Assembly: GCF_902167145.1 (NCBI RefSeq)
Contig: NC_050100.1
Span: forward strand, 192,193,439-192,257,438
DNA: 64,000 bases
Source: Zea mays
Taxonomy: Eukaryota; Streptophyta; Magnoliopsida; Poales; Poaceae
Direction: 5' to 3'
Below are positions 11,009 to 22,132 of the stretch, piece by piece. The notes under the pieces are model-generated. The model did not search any database. It saw nothing but the letters and a program-made list of their open reading frames with translations, and was not told where the DNA came from. Position numbers and translations under genes: made by a program. Every line of letters begins with the position of its first letter. Position 1 is the first letter of the stretch.

Positions 11009-11885
11009 ATCTCCCCCTTTTTGGTGATTGATGCCAACACAAACCAAAGCAAATATAGAAGTGCATAATTGAACTAGTTTACATAATGTAAGTGCAAAGG
11101 TTACTTGGAATTGAGCCAATATAACTACTTACAAGATATGCAAGGAATGTTTCTTTCTTATATAACATTTTGGACCATGTTTGCACCACATGTTTTGTTT
11201 TTGCAAATTCTTTTTGTAAATCCATTTCAAAGATCTTTTGCAAATAGTCAAAGGTAAATGAATAAGAGTTTGCAAAGCATTTTCAAGATTTGAAATTGTC
11301 TCCCCCTATTTCAAATGCTTTTCCTTTGACTAAACTCCCCCTAAAAGAGATCCACCTCTTAGTGTTCAAGAGGGTTTTGATATACCATTTTTGAAATACT
11401 ACTTTCTCCCTCTTTTGAACACAATAGGATACCAAATGATAAATACTTTTGGAAAGCACTAAGTTTTTGAATTTGGTGGTGGTGGTGCGGTCCTTTTGCT
11501 TTGGGCTCATTTCTCCCCCTTTTTGGCATGAATCGCCAAAAACGGAATCATTAGAGCCCTCGAAGTAATTTCTTCCCCTTTGGTCATAAGTAACGAGTTA
11601 AGATTATACCAAAGATGAAGTCCGGTCCTTTTGCTTTTGAGCTTTTACTCTCTCCCCCAAGGATGAAGTCCTTTTCTTTGATGCTCATTTCTCCCCAAGG
11701 AATAGAGAGTTGCTCGGAGTAATGGCGAAGCATGAGTTACGGAGTGGAAGCCTTTGTCTTCGCCGAAGACTCCAATTCCCTTTCAATATACCTATGACTT
11801 GGTTTGAAATAGACTTGAAAACACATTAGTCATAGCATATAAAAGAGATATGATCAAAGGTATTTAAATGAGCTATGTGTGCAAG
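11009..11885 (-). promoter_or_regulatory. Sirevirus 1 multiple polypurine tract region
   Basis: The stretch between the pol stop and the 3' LTR has repeated CTCCCCC blocks on the plus strand, which are AGGGGGAG tracts on the element strand. The last one abuts the LTR at 11009-11022 and is the proper plus-strand primer. Repeated polypurine tracts at this place are a published conserved feature of Sireviruses. There is no envelope-like frame. Confidence 0.8.
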
Positions 11886-14800
11886 CTAGCAAAAGAAATT
11901 TCTAGAATCAAGAATATTGAGCTCATGCCTAAGTCTGGTAAAAGATTGTTCATCAAGTGGCTTGGTAAAGATGTCGGCTAATTGATCTTTAGTATTAATG
12001 TAAGAAATCTCGATATCCCCCTTTTGTTGGTGATCCCTAAGAAAATGATACCGAATGGCTATGTGCTTAGTGCGGCTATGCTCGACGGGATTGTCGGCCA
12101 TTTTAATTGCACTCTCATTATCACATAGCAAAGGGACTTTGGTTAATTTGTAACCGTAGTCCCGCAGGGTTTGCCTCATCCAAAGCAATTGCGCGCAACA
12201 ATGTCCTGCGGCAATGTACTCGGCTTCGGCGGTGGAAAGAGCGACCGAATTTTGCTTCTTTGAAGCCCAAGACACCAAGGATCTTCCCAAGAACTGGCAA
12301 GTCCCTGATGTGCTCTTCCTATTAATTTTGCACCCCGCCCAATCGGCATCCGAATAACCAATCAAATCAAATGTGGATCCCCGAGGGTACCAAAGCCCAA
12401 ACTTAGGTGTATAAGCCAAATATCTCAAGATTCGTTTTACGGCCGTAAGGTGGGATTCCTTAGGGTCGGATTGGAATCTTGCACACATGCAAACGGAAAG
12501 CATAATGTCCGGTCGAGATGCACATAAATAAAGCAATGAACCAATCATCGACCGGTATACCTTTTGATCCACGGACTTACCTCCCGTGTCGAGGTCGAGA
12601 TGCCCATTAGTTCCCATGGGTGTCTTGATGGGTTTGGCATCCTTCATCCCAAACTTAGCAAGAATGTCTTGAGTGTACTTCGTTTGGCTAATGAAGGTGC
12701 CCTCTCGGAGTTGCTTGACTTGGAATCCTAGAAAATACTTCAACTCCCCCATCATCGACATCTCGAATTTCTGTGTCATGATCCTACTAAACTCTTCACA
12801 TGTAGACTTGTTAGTAGACCCAAATATAATATCATCAACATAAATTTGGCATACAAACAAGTCATTTTCAAGAGTTTTAGTAAAGAGTGTAGGATCGGCC
12901 TTGCCAACTTTGAAGCCATTATTAATAAGGAAATCTCTAAGGCATTCATACCATGCTCTTGGGGCTTGCTTGAGCCCATAAAGCGCCTTAGAGAGCCTAT
13001 AGACATGATTAGGATACTCACTGTCTTCAAAGCCGGGGGGTTGCTCAACATAGACCTCTTCCTTGATCGGTCCATTGAGGAAAGCACTTTTCACGTCCAT
13101 TTGATAGAGCTTAAAGCCATGGTAAGTAGCATAGGCCAATAATATGCGAATTGACTCAAGCCTAGCTACGGGTGCATAGGTTTCACCGAAATCCAAACCT
13201 TCGACTTGTGAATACCCTTTGGCTACGAGTCGAGCTTTGTTCCTTGTCACCACACCATGCTCATCTTGCTTGTTGCGGAAGACCCATTTGGTTCCTACAA
13301 CATTTTGGTTAGGACGTGGAACTAAATGCCAGACCTCATTCCTCGTGAAATTGTTGAGCTCCTCTTGCATCGCCACCACCCAATCCGAATCTTGGAGAGC
13401 TTCCTCTACCCTGTGTGGCTCAATAGAGGAAACAAAAGAGTAATGTTCACAAAAATGAGCAACCCGAGATCGAGTAGTTACCCCCTTATGAATGTCGCCG
13501 AGGATGGTGTCGACGGGGTGATCTCGTTGGATTGCTTGGTGGACTCTTGGGTGTGGCGGTCTTGGTTCTTCCTCATCCTCCTTTTCTTGATCATTTGTAT
13601 CTCCCCCTTGATCATTGCTATCATCTTGAGGTGGCTCGTCTTCTTGATTTTGCTCTTCATCATTTTGAGCCTCATCCTCATTTTGAGTTGGTGGAGATGC
13701 TTGCATGGAGGAGGATGGTTGATCTTGTGTACTTGGAGGCTCTTCGGACTCCTTAGGACACACATCCCCGATGGACATGTTCCTTAGCGCGATGCATGGA
13801 GCCTGTTCTTCACCTATCTCATCAAGATCAACTTGCTCTACTTGAGAGCCGTTAGTTTCATCAAACACAACGTCACAAGAGACTTCAACTAGTCCAGTGG
13901 ACTTGTTAAAGACCCTATATGCCCTTGTGTTTGAGTCATAACCAAGTAAAAAGCCTTCTACAGTTTTAGGAGCAAATTTAGATTTTCTACCTCTTTTAAT
14001 AAGAATGAAGCATTTGCTACCAAAAACTCTAAAATATGAAATGTTGGGCTTTTTATCGGTTAGGAGTTCATATGATGTCTTCTTGAGGATTCGGTGAAGA
14101 TATAACCGGTTGATGGCGTAGCAGGCGGTGTTGACCGCTTCGGCCCAAAACCGGTCCGGTGTCTTGTACTCATCAAGCATGGTTCTTGCCATGTCCAATA
14201 GAGTTCGATTCTTCCTCTCCACTACACCATTTTGTTGTGGCGTGTAGGGAGAGGAGAACTCATGCTTGATGCCCTCCTCCTCAAGGAAGCCTTCAATTTG
14301 AGAGTTCTTGAACTCCGTCCCGTTGTCGCTTCTTATTTTCTTGATCCTTAAGCCGAACTCATTTTGAGCTCGTCTCAAGAATCCCTTTAAGGTCTCTTGG
14401 GTTTGAGATTTTTCCTGTAAAAAGAATACCCAAGTGAAGCGAGAATAATCATCCACAATAACAAGACAATACTTACTCCCGCCGATGCTTATGTAAGCAA
14501 TCGGGCCGAATAGATCCATGTGGAGTAGCTCAAGCGGCCTGTCGGTCGTCATGATGTTCTTGTGTGGGTGATGGACTCCAACTTGCTTCCCTGCCTGGCA
14601 TGCGCTACAAATCCTGTCTTTCTCAAAATGAACATTTGTTAATCCTAAAATGTGCTCTCCCTTTAGAAGCTTATGAAGATTCTTCATCCCAACATGGGCT
14701 AGTCGACGATGCCAGAGCCAACCCATGTTAGTCTTAGCAATTAAGCAAGTGTCGAGTTCAGCTCTATCAAAATCTACCAAGTATAGCTGACCCTCTAACA

Positions 14801-15131
14801 CTCCCTTAAATGCTATTGAATCATCACTTCTTCTAAAGACAGTGACACCAACATCAGTGAATAGACAGTTGTAGCCCATTTGACATAATTGAGAAACGGA
14901 AAGCAAGTTGTAATCTAAGGAATCTACAAGAAAAACATTGGAAATGGAATGGTCAGGAGATATAGCAATTTTACCAAGTCCTTTGACTAAACCTTGATTT
15001 CCATCCCCGAATGTGATAGCTCGTTGGGGATCTTTGTTTTTCTCATATGAGGAGAACATCCTTTTCTCCCCGGTCATGTGGTTTGTGCACCCGCTGTCGA
15101 GTATCCAACTTGAGCCCCCGGATGCATAAAC
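11886..15131 (-). CDS. Sirevirus 1 pol: protease, integrase, reverse transcriptase, RNase H
   Basis: The open frame begins right after a TAG at 15132-15134 and has no ATG before the protease motif [10 protein letters not shown]; the first ATG is at 15077. Residues below are counted from that ATG. A GAG-pre-integrase finger lies near 125 ([13 protein letters not shown]). The integrase core has Asp in [10 protein letters not shown] (about 185), Asp in RSDNGTEF (about 248) and Glu in [10 protein letters not shown] (about 284). The reverse transcriptase starts near 560 and has YVDDIIFGS (about 755). RNase H follows ([25 protein letters not shown]). All catalytic residues are present and the frame is uninterrupted. 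It lies in a different frame from gag, so pol must be reached by frameshift, re-initiation or a processed transcript. Confidence 0.92.
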   Translation of the reverse strand, partial: VYASGGSSWILDSGCTNHMTGEKRMFSSYEKNKDPQRAITFGDGNQGLVKGLGKIAISPDHSISNVFLVDSLDYNLLSVSQLCQMGYNCLFTDVGVTVFRRSDDSIAFKGVLEGQLYLVDFDRAELDTCLIAKTNMGWLWHRRLAHVGMKNLHKLLKGEHILGLTNVHFEKDRICSACQAGKQVGVHHPHKNIMTTDRPLELLHMDLFGPIAYISIGGSKYCLVIVDDYSRFTWVFFLQEKSQTQETLKGFLRRAQNEFGLRIKKIRSDNGTEFKNSQIEGFLEEEGIKHEFSSPYTPQQNGVVERKNRTLLDMARTMLDEYKTPDRFWAEAVNTACYAINRLYLHRILKKTSYELLTDKKPNISYFRVFGSKCFILIKRGRKSKFAPKTVEGFLLGYDSNTRAYRVFNKSTGLVEVSCDVVFDETNGSQVEQVDLDEIGEEQAPCIALRNMSIGDVCPKESEEPPSTQDQPSSSMQASPPTQNEDEAQNDEEQNQEDEPPQDDSNDQGGDTNDQEKEDEEEPRPPHPRVHQAIQRDHPVDTILGDIHKGVTTRSRVAHFCEHYSFVSSIEPHRVEEALQDSDWVVAMQEELNNFTRNEVWHLVPRPNQNVVGTKWVFRNKQDEHGVVTRNKARLVAKGYSQVEGLDFGETYAPVARLESIRILLAYATYHGFKLYQMDVKSAFLNGPIKEEVYVEQPPGFEDSEYPNHVYRLSKALYGLKQAPRAWYECLRDFLINNGFKVGKADPTLFTKTLENDLFVCQIYVDDIIFGSTNKSTCEEFSRIMTQKFEMSMMGELKYFLGFQVKQLREGTFISQTKYTQDILAKFGMKDAKPIKTPMGTNGHLDLDTGGKSVDQKVYRSMIGSLLYLCASRPDIMLSVCMCARFQSDPKESHLTAVKRILRYLAYTPKFGLWYPRGSTFDLIGYSDADWAGCKINRKSTSGTCQFLGRSLVSWASKKQNSVALSTAEAEYIAAGHCCAQLLWMRQTLRDYGYKLTKVPLLCDNESAIKMADNPVEHSRTKHIAIRYHFLRDHQQKGDIEISYINTKDQLADIFTKPLDEQSFTRLRHELNILDSRNFFC

Positions 15132-15144
15132 CTACAAAACAAAT

Positions 15145-17835
15145 TTAGTTCTTGACTTTAGGTACCCAAACTGTTTTGGGTCCTTTGGCATTAGATACAA
15201 GAACTTTGGGTACCCAAACACAAGCCTTGGAGCCCTTGTGTTTGCCCCCAACAAACTTGGCAACGACCTTGCCGGATTTGTTAGTCAAAACATATGATGC
15301 ATCAAAAGTCTTAAATGAAATGCTATGTTCATTTGATGCATTAGGAATTTTCTTCTTAGGCAACTTGGCACGGGTTGGTTGCCTAGAACTAGATGTCTCA
15401 CCCTTATACATGAAAGCATGATTGGGGCCAGAGTGAGACTTCCTAGAGTGAATTCTCCTAATTTTGCTCTCAGGATAACCGGCAGGGTACAAAATGTAAC
15501 CCTCGTTATCCTGAGGCATGGGAGCTTTGCCCTTAACAAAGTTAGACAAATTTTTAGGAGGGGCATTAAGTTTGACATTGTCTCCCCTTTGGAAGCCAAT
15601 GCCATCCTTGATGCCAGGGCGTCTCCCATTATAGAGCATACTTCTAGCAAATTTAAATTTTTCATTTTCTAAGTTATGCTCGGCAATTTTAGCATCTAGT
15701 TTTGCTATATGATCATTTTGTTGTTTAATTAAAGCCATATGATCATGAATAGCATCAATATCAACATTTCTACATCTAGTACAAATAGATACATGCTCAA
15801 CAATAGATGTAGATGGTTTGCAAGAATTAAGTTCAACAATCTTAGCATGAAGAATATCATTTTTATCTCTAAGATTGGCAATGGTAGTATTGCAAACATC
15901 AAAATCCTTAGCCTTAGCAAGCAATTTTTCATTCTCAATTCTAAGACTAGTAAGAGAAATGTTCAATTCTTCAATCCTAGCAATCAAATCATCATTATTA
16001 TCTCTAGGAGTGGAAATTGAAACATCACAAGCATGAGAATCAACCTTAGCATTTAAAATAGCATTTTCATTCCTAAGGTTGTCAATTATTTCACGGCAAG
16101 TGCTTAGCTCACTAGATAATTTTTCACATTTTTCTACTTCTAGAGCATAAGCCTTTTTAACCTTAACATGTTTTTTGTTTTCTTTAATTAGACAATCCTC
16201 TTGGGAATCCAAAAGGTTGTCCTTTTCATGAATAGCACTAACCAATTCATTCAATTTTTCTTTTTGAGCTATGTTGAGGTTGGCAAAAAGGGAACGCAAA
16301 TTATCCTCCTCATCACTAGCATTATCATCACTAGAAGATTCATATTTAGTGGAGGAGTTGGATTTAACCTTCTTCTTTTTGCCGTCCTTTGCCATGAGGC
16401 ACTTGTGGCCAACGTTGGGGAAGAGGAGTCCCTTGGTGACGGCGATGTTGGCGGCGTCCTCGTCGTCGGAGGAGTCGCTTGAGCTTTCGTCGGAATCCCA
16501 TTCCCGACAAACATGGGCATCGCCGCCCTTCTTCTTGTAGTATCTTTTCTTTTCCTTTCTTCTCCCCCTCTTGTCGTCGCCTCGGTCACTGTCACTAGAT
16601 ATAGGACATTTAGCAATAAAATGACCGGGCTTACCACACTTGTAGCAAACCTTCTTGGAGCGGGACTTGTAGTCTTTCCCCCTCCTTTGTTTGAGGATTT
16701 GGCGGAAGCTCTTGATGACGAGCGCCATTTCCTCATTGTCGAGCTTGGAGGCGTCGATTGGTTGTCGACTTGGTGTAGCCTCCTCCTTCTTCTCCTCCGT
16801 TGCCTTGAATGCAACGGGTTGGGCTTCGGATGAGTCGCCAAGCTCGTTGATTTTCCTCGAGCCTTCTATCATGCACTCAAAACTTACAAAATGCCCGATA
16901 ACTTCCTCGGGGGTCATTTTAGTATATCTGGGATTACCACGAATCAATTGAACTTGAGTGGGATTAAGAAAAATGAGAGATCTTAAAATAACATTTACCA
17001 CTTCGTGATCGTCCCACTTCTTGCTCCCGAGGTTGCGCACTTGGTTCACCAAAGTCTTGAGCCGGTTGTACATGTGTTGTGGCTCCTCCCCTTTGTGAAG
17101 CCGGAACCGACCGAGCTCCCCCTCGATCGTTTCCCGCTTGGTGATCTTGGTGAGCTCATCTCCCTCGTGCGCAGTTTTGAGCACATCCCAAATCTCCTTT
17201 GCATTTTTCAACCCTTGCACTTTGTTGTATTCTTCCTTGCTTAGAGAGGCAAGGAGTATGGTTGTGGCTTGAGAGTTGAAGTGCTCGATTTGGGCCGCCT
17301 CATCCTCATCATAGTTTTCATCCCCTACCGACGGTACCTGTGCACCAAACTCAACAACATCCCATATACTTTTGTGGAGCGAGATTAGATGAAATCGCAT
17401 TAAATCGCTCCACCTAGCGTAATCTTCACCATCAAAAGTTGGTGGTTTGCCTAATGGGACGGAAAGTAAAGGAGTATGTTTGGAAATGCGAGGGTAGCGT
17501 AGGGGGATCTTACTATACTTCTTGCGCTCTTGGCGCTTAGAAGTGACGGAGGGCGCATCGGAGTCGGAGGTAGAAGTTGATGAAGTGTCGGTCTCGTAGT
17601 AGACCACCTTCCTCATCCTCTTGTGCTTGTCGCCTTTCCGATGTGGCTTGTGGGAAGAAGATTTTTCCTTCTTCTCTTTGTGGTGAGAAGAAGATTTCTT
17701 CTCCTTCCCTTTGTTGGAGGAGCTCTTCTTCTTCTCCCTCCTTTTGGTGCGGGACTCTTCCGATGAAGTGCTCCCGTAGCTTGTAGTGGGCTTTTCGCCG
17801 GTCTCCATCTCCTTCTTGGCGTGATCTCCCGACAT
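15145..17835 (-). CDS. Sirevirus 1 gag
   Basis: A frame of 896 residues starting at the ATG at 17833-17835 (MSGDHAKKEME), 34 bases after the primer binding site. Residues 20-110 are Ser/Lys-rich. A UBN2-type gag domain begins near 133 (PPTFDGEDYARWSDLMRFHL) and runs through ETIEGELGRFRLHKGEEP. A CCHC zinc knuckle (CYKCGKPGHFIAKC) lies near 396. Residues about 520-710 look like a long coiled coil rich in Asn, Lys and Glu. The C-terminus has repeated WVPKV motifs. Zinc knuckle and coiled coil indicate RNA packaging and particle assembly. No disruption is visible. Confidence 0.92.
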   Translation of the reverse strand: MSGDHAKKEMETGEKPTTSYGSTSSEESRTKRREKKKSSSNKGKEKKSSSHHKEKKEKSSSHKPHRKGDKHKRMRKVVYYETDTSSTSTSDSDAPSVTSKRQERKKYSKIPLRYPRISKHTPLLSVPLGKPPTFDGEDYARWSDLMRFHLISLHKSIWDVVEFGAQVPSVGDENYDEDEAAQIEHFNSQATTILLASLSKEEYNKVQGLKNAKEIWDVLKTAHEGDELTKITKRETIEGELGRFRLHKGEEPQHMYNRLKTLVNQVRNLGSKKWDDHEVVNVILRSLIFLNPTQVQLIRGNPRYTKMTPEEVIGHFVSFECMIEGSRKINELGDSSEAQPVAFKATEEKKEEATPSRQPIDASKLDNEEMALVIKSFRQILKQRRGKDYKSRSKKVCYKCGKPGHFIAKCPISSDSDRGDDKRGRRKEKKRYYKKKGGDAHVCREWDSDESSSDSSDDEDAANIAVTKGLLFPNVGHKCLMAKDGKKKKVKSNSSTKYESSSDDNASDEEDNLRSLFANLNIAQKEKLNELVSAIHEKDNLLDSQEDCLIKENKKHVKVKKAYALEVEKCEKLSSELSTCREIIDNLRNENAILNAKVDSHACDVSISTPRDNNDDLIARIEELNISLTSLRIENEKLLAKAKDFDVCNTTIANLRDKNDILHAKIVELNSCKPSTSIVEHVSICTRCRNVDIDAIHDHMALIKQQNDHIAKLDAKIAEHNLENEKFKFARSMLYNGRRPGIKDGIGFQRGDNVKLNAPPKNLSNFVKGKAPMPQDNEGYILYPAGYPESKIRRIHSRKSHSGPNHAFMYKGETSSSRQPTRAKLPKKKIPNASNEHSISFKTFDASYVLTNKSGKVVAKFVGGKHKGSKACVWVPKVLVSNAKGPKTVWVPKVKN

Positions 17836-17868
17836 CACTTCGAGCGGTTAGGCTCTAATGAAGCACCG

Positions 17869-17880
17869 GCTCTGATACCA
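17869..17880 (-). other. Sirevirus 1 primer binding site
   Basis: On the element strand TGGTATCAGAGC follows the 5' LTR after 2 bases. This is the classic complement of the initiator methionine tRNA 3' end used by plant Ty1/Copia elements. Confidence 0.93.
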
Positions 17881-17882
17881 AT

Positions 17883-19219
17883 TGATAGTCGCCTAGAGGG
17901 GGGGTGAATAGGGCGAAACTGAAATTTACAAATATAAACACAACTACAAGCCGGGTTAGCGTTAGAAATATAAACGAGTCCGAGAGAGAGGGCGCAAAAC
18001 AAATCCCAAGCGAATAAGCAAGTGAGACACGGAGATTTGTTTTACCGAGGTTCGGTTCTTGTAAACCTACTCCCCGTTGAGGAGGCCACAAAGGCCGGGT
18101 CTCTTTCAACCCTTCCCTCTCTCAAACGGTCCCTCGGACCGAGTGAGCTTCTCTTCTCAAATCAAAGCCGGGAACAAAACTTCCCCGCAAGGGCCACCAC
18201 ACAATTGGTGCCTCTTGCCTTGATTACAATGGAGTTGTGATCTCAAGAACAAGTGAGAAAGAAAAGAAGCAATCCAAGCGCAAGAGCTCAAATGAACACG
18301 GCAAATCACTCTCTCTAGTCACTAGGGTTTTGTGTGGAATTGGAGAGGATTTGATCTCTTTGAATGTGTCTAGAATTGAATGCCTAGAGCTCTTGTAGTA
18401 GTTGAGAAGTGGAAAACTTGGATGCAATGAATGGTGGGGTGGTTGGGGTATTTATAGCCCCAACCACCAAAAGTGACCGTTGCTGGCAGCCTCTGTTCGA
18501 TGGCGCACCGGACAGTCCGGTGCACACCGGACAGTCCGGTGCCTCTGCCACGTCACCATTGCCGTTGGATTCTGACCGTTGAAGCTTCTGACTTGTGGGC
18601 CTGCCGAGGTGTCCGGTGCACACCGGACATGCACTGTTTGATGTCCGGTGCACCGGTATGGGCAGCCCTGACGTCTGCGCGCGCTGCGCGCGCATTTAAT
18701 GCTGCGCAGGGAGCCGTTGGCGCCGCAGAGAGCCGTTGCTCCGCTGGCACACCGGACAGTCCGGTGCACACCGGACAGTCCGGTGAATTATAGCGGAGCG
18801 GCTGTCGTGAAAACCCGAGGATGACGAGTTCCGGAGGCCGCGGTTCGTTGGCGCACCGGACATGTCCGGTGCACACCGGACAGTCCGGTGAATTATAGCG
18901 CGCCGGCCTCCGCGAATTCCCGAGGGCGAAGGGTTGAAGTCGAAGTCTTCTGGCGAAGGGTAGAAAACGAAGTCTACGGGCGCACCGGACACTGTCCGGT
19001 GCACACCGGACAGTCCGGTGCCTCCAGCCAGAGGTGCCCTCGGTTGCCTTATTGCTCCTTTGTTGAATCCAACACTTGGTCTTTTTATTGGCTAGATGTG
19101 AACCTTTTATACCTGTATAATCTATACACTTGGGCAAACTAGTTAGTCCAAAGATTTGTGTTGGGCAGTTCAACCACCAAAATTATTTAGGAACTAGGTG
19201 TAAGCCTAATTCCCTTTCA
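17883..19219 (-). repeat. Sirevirus 1 5' LTR
   Basis: A 1337-bp copy of 9672-11008 at offset 8211, with one difference seen. On the minus strand it holds clustered CCGGACNGTCCGG palindromes and then TATAAATA (18449-18456). It would drive the element's transcript leftward. Confidence 0.95.
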
Positions 19220-20394
19220 GCCGCCCCGCCAACCACTCACCCCGTCGCATTAACTCCGCGGCGAAACACGCGGCGCTCCTGGCAGGAGGAGCGCGCGACG
19301 CTTCACCTTCGCCGTAATAACCGCGTCAGAAAAGGTACGCCACGTCGTCTGATTTCGTATCCTTTTCCGTTTTCCTCTTTCTCTATCTCTTGCAACAGGG
19401 ACCGGGAAAGGGGGATACCCCGAAAGGGATCCTTCTCCGCGAAGGAACCGGGCTCCGAGCCCCCCATTACTGATCAGGGGTTCGAAGGCTGGCCCCCCCC
19501 GAGGGTTCAACAGTCGCCTCAGATCGCGTGGGCCCGACACCCACTACTGGTCAGGGGTTCGAAGGCCAGCCCCCCGAAGGGCTTCATGGCCGCCTCAGGC
19601 TACTCGGGCTCCGCGCCCATTACTGATCAGGGGTTCGAAGGCTGGCCCCCGAAGGGTTCACAGTCGCCTCAGACACCGAGCGAGGGATGACCAGGGGTAC
19701 GTTCGATACATAACCGAGGCTCGGGCTGCGCTCCCGAGGTACCCTAGGACATTTCCGAGACCAGTGGGAACGATCTTGTAACGGAATCCCATCGGAGGGA
19801 GGCATCGAGCCCTCGGACCCCGTCGCCAGGGGACCGGGTCCGGCAAATCACCCGCAGGTACTTTTGGGCGTGCCTCTGGGCCCCTAGCCGACCCCCAACG
19901 AACGGGGCACGGACGTCCACTCGGATTACCCGCTTGCAGCTCACCGGAGACACCATGTTCGGTGCCCATCGAGGGTAACATGGCGCACTCCCCCCCTCCT
20001 CCTTGCGGAAAGGCGACGTAGGGGCGTATGTAAAAAGCCGAGTCTGTCCCTGATCGTCCTCTCGCCCTGTGCAGAGGCTCGGGGGCTGCTCTCGCAAAAA
20101 CCGGCTCCGGCCAAATCGTTGACAGCGTCAACATACCAGCCCGAGAGCTTGGGCCCCGACCGTGCACCCGGGCTACGGCCAGTTCGCATGAGGGAACGAC
20201 CAGACCCGCCAAAGTATTAAGACCTCGAAGGAGTGTAACCACTCCTCCGAGGCCTCGGGGGCTACACCCGGCGGGTGCGCTCGCGCGCACCCACCGGAAC
20301 GAAATGCAACCGAGAAAGGCTGGTCCCCTTGCGAAAAAGTGCGACAAAAGCCTCCAAGCGAGTGCTAACACTCCCTTCGAGGCTCGGGGGCTAC
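19220..20394 (+). other. Huck 3' non-coding region, right part, with polypurine tract
   Basis: Continuation of the Huck 3' region after the nested Sirevirus; it opens with the second GCCGC target-site copy. A unit of about 77 bp around GATCAGGGGTTCGAAGGC occurs three times in tandem, starting near 19463, 19540 and 19616. The polypurine tract GGCTCGGGGGCTAC at 20381-20394 touches the 3' LTR and primes plus-strand synthesis. No gene is visible. Confidence 0.75.
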
Positions 20395-20883
20395 TGTCGG
20401 GGACCATAATTAGGGGTACCCTCAAGACGCCTAATTCTCAGCTGGTAACCCCCATCAGCATAAAGCTGCAAAGGCCTGATGGGCATGATTAAGTCAGGGA
20501 TCAGTCCACACGAGTGACTCGATCACGCTTCACCCGAGCCTAGCCTCGGCCGAAGGCAACCGACCTCGAGAGACTTCCGTCTCGCCCGAGGCCCCCTTTT
20601 TATGGCGGACACATCACCGGCTCGCCCAAGGCCTTGGCTTCGCTCAGAAGCAACCTTGACTAAATCACCACACCGACTGACCAAATTGCAGGGGCATTTA
20701 ACGCACAGGAGGCCTGACACCTCTATCCTGACACGCGCCTCCGGCAGAGCCGAGGTGACCGCCGTCACTCCACCGCTCCACTGGCCAGTCTGACAGAAGG
20801 ACAGCGCCGCCTGCGCCACTCCGACTGCAGCGCCACTCGACAGAGTAAGTCTGACAGGCAGTCAGGCCTCGCCAAAGGCGCCA

Positions 20884-21340
20884 CGGCGAACTCCGCCCCG
20901 CCCGACCCCAGGGCTCGGACTCGGGCTAAGACCCGGAAGACGGCGAACTCCGCTCCGCCCGACCCCAGGGCTCGGACTCGGGCTAAGACCCGGAAGACGG
21001 CGAACTCCGCTCCGCCCGACCCCAGGGCTCGGACTCGGGCTAAGACCCGGAAGACGGCGAACTCCGCTCCGCCCGACCCCAGGGCTCGGACTCGGGCTAA
21101 GACCCGGAAGACGGCGAACTCCGCTCCGCCCGACCCCAGGGCTCGGACTCGGGCTAGGACCCGGAAGACGGCGAACTCCGCTCCGCCCGACCCCAGGGCT
21201 CGGACTCGGGCTAAGACCCGGAAGACGGCGAACTCCGCTCCGCCCAACCCCAGGGCTCGGACTCGGGCTAAGACCCGGAAGACGACGAAACTCCGCCTCG
21301 CCCGACCCCAGGGCTCGGACTCCGCCCTGGCCTCGGCCGA
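20884..21340 (+). repeat. 57-bp tandem repeat array in the Huck LTR
   Basis: Units starting with CGGCGAACTCCGC recur at 20884, 20941, 20998, 21055, 21112, 21169 and 21226, exactly 57 bp apart. A decayed eighth unit starts at 21283. As 57 is a multiple of three, long open frames with 19-residue repeats appear on the minus strand; these are artefacts. The array lies upstream of the TATA box, so it may act as a variable enhancer. Confidence 0.93.
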
Positions 21341-21821
21341 ACGACTTCCGCCTCGACCGACCCCTTGGCTCGGGCTCGGCCACGGCAACAGAAGGCAGAC
21401 TCAACCTCGGCTTCGGAGGAAACCCCACGTCGCCCTGCCTAGGGCACAGACCGCCACGTCAACAGGAGGCGCCATCATCATCCCACCCCGAATCGACTCG
21501 GGTCACGGAGAACAAGACCGGCGTCTCATCCGGCCAGCTCCGCCAGAGAGGCAATGATGGCGCTCCACAAGCTCTATGACGACGGCGGCCCCTAGCTCTC
21601 TTACGGAAGCAGGACAACGTCAGCAGGGACTCGACCGCTCCAACAGCTGTCCCTCCATCAGGCTCCGCCACACCTCCTACAGCCACGACATCACGCCAGC
21701 AGGGTGCCCAGATCTCTCCGGCTGCCACATTGGCATGTACCTAGGGCGCTAGCTCTCCCTCCGCTAGACACGTAGCACTCTGCTACATCCCCATTGTACA
21801 CCTGGATCCTCTCCTTACGAC

Positions 21822-21829
21822 TATAAAAG
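21822..21829 (+). promoter_or_regulatory. TATA box of the Huck LTR promoter
   Basis: TATAAAAG in the distal third of the LTR, 303 bp before the LTR end. No other TATA-like motif stands out in this GC-rich LTR. Confidence 0.7.
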
Positions 21830-22132
21830 GAAGGACCAGGGCCTTCTCAGAGAAGGTTGGCCGCGCGGGACCGAGGACGGGACAGGCGCTCTCTTGGGGC
21901 CGCTCGCTTCCCTCACCCGCGTGGACGCTTGTAACCCCCCTACTGCAAGCGCACCTGACCTGGGCGCGGGACGAACACGAAGGCCGCGGGACTTCCACCT
22001 CTCTCACGCTCGGCTCCGGCCGCCTCGCCTCTCCCCCCTTCGCGCTCGCCCACGCGCTCGACCCATCTGGGCTGGGGCACGCAGCACACTCACTCGTCGG
22101 CTTGGGGACCCCCCTGTCTCGAAACGCCGACA

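Larger units (their letters stand above)
9672..19219 (-). mobile_element. Sirevirus (Ty1/Copia, Ji/Opie type), complete, nested in Huck
   Basis: A 9548-bp element with two 1337-bp LTRs, flanked by a perfect 5-bp target-site duplication GCCGC at 9667-9671 and 19220-19224. Read on the minus strand the order is LTR, initiator-Met-type primer binding site, gag, protease-integrase-reverse transcriptase-RNase H, polypurine-rich 3' region, LTR. Integrase before reverse transcriptase makes it Ty1/Copia. The long gag with a coiled-coil C-terminus, repeated polypurine tracts and CCGGACAGTCCGG palindromes in the LTR are Sirevirus marks. I see one difference between the LTRs, so the insertion is very young. 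The Ji rather than Opie assignment is tentative. Confidence 0.93.
1..22132 (+). mobile_element. Huck-like Ty3/Gypsy LTR retrotransposon, left end outside the window
   Basis: The first 227 bases repeat the last 227 bases of the LTR at 20395-22132, so the window opens inside the 5' LTR. The order is LTR, primer binding site, gag-protease, reverse transcriptase, RNase H, integrase, long 3' non-coding region, LTR. Integrase last is the Ty3/Gypsy order. The LTR start TGTCGGGGACCATAATTAGG is what I recall of the maize Huck family (Tat lineage). Without the nested Sirevirus (9672-19219 plus one target-site duplication) the element is about 14 kb, as expected for Huck. The 3' target-site copy would be AGTAT at 22133-22137; the other copy lies outside the window. 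Confidence 0.9.
20395..22132 (+). repeat. Huck 3' LTR, complete
   Basis: A 1738-bp LTR from TGTCGGGGACC to CGCCGACA. It carries 57-bp tandem repeats (20884-21340) in its U3 part and a TATA box TATAAAAG at 21822-21829. Transcription is expected to start about 30 bases downstream. Confidence 0.93.

Noticed and set aside
20884..21340. CRISPR-like array
   Set aside because: Units are directly adjacent 57-bp tandem repeats without unique spacers, and the genome is that of a plant.
20765..21428. Long minus-strand frames with 19-residue repeats (RVLARVRALGSGGAEFAVF type)
   Set aside because: They come from the 57-bp LTR array, whose length is a multiple of three, and carry no domain.
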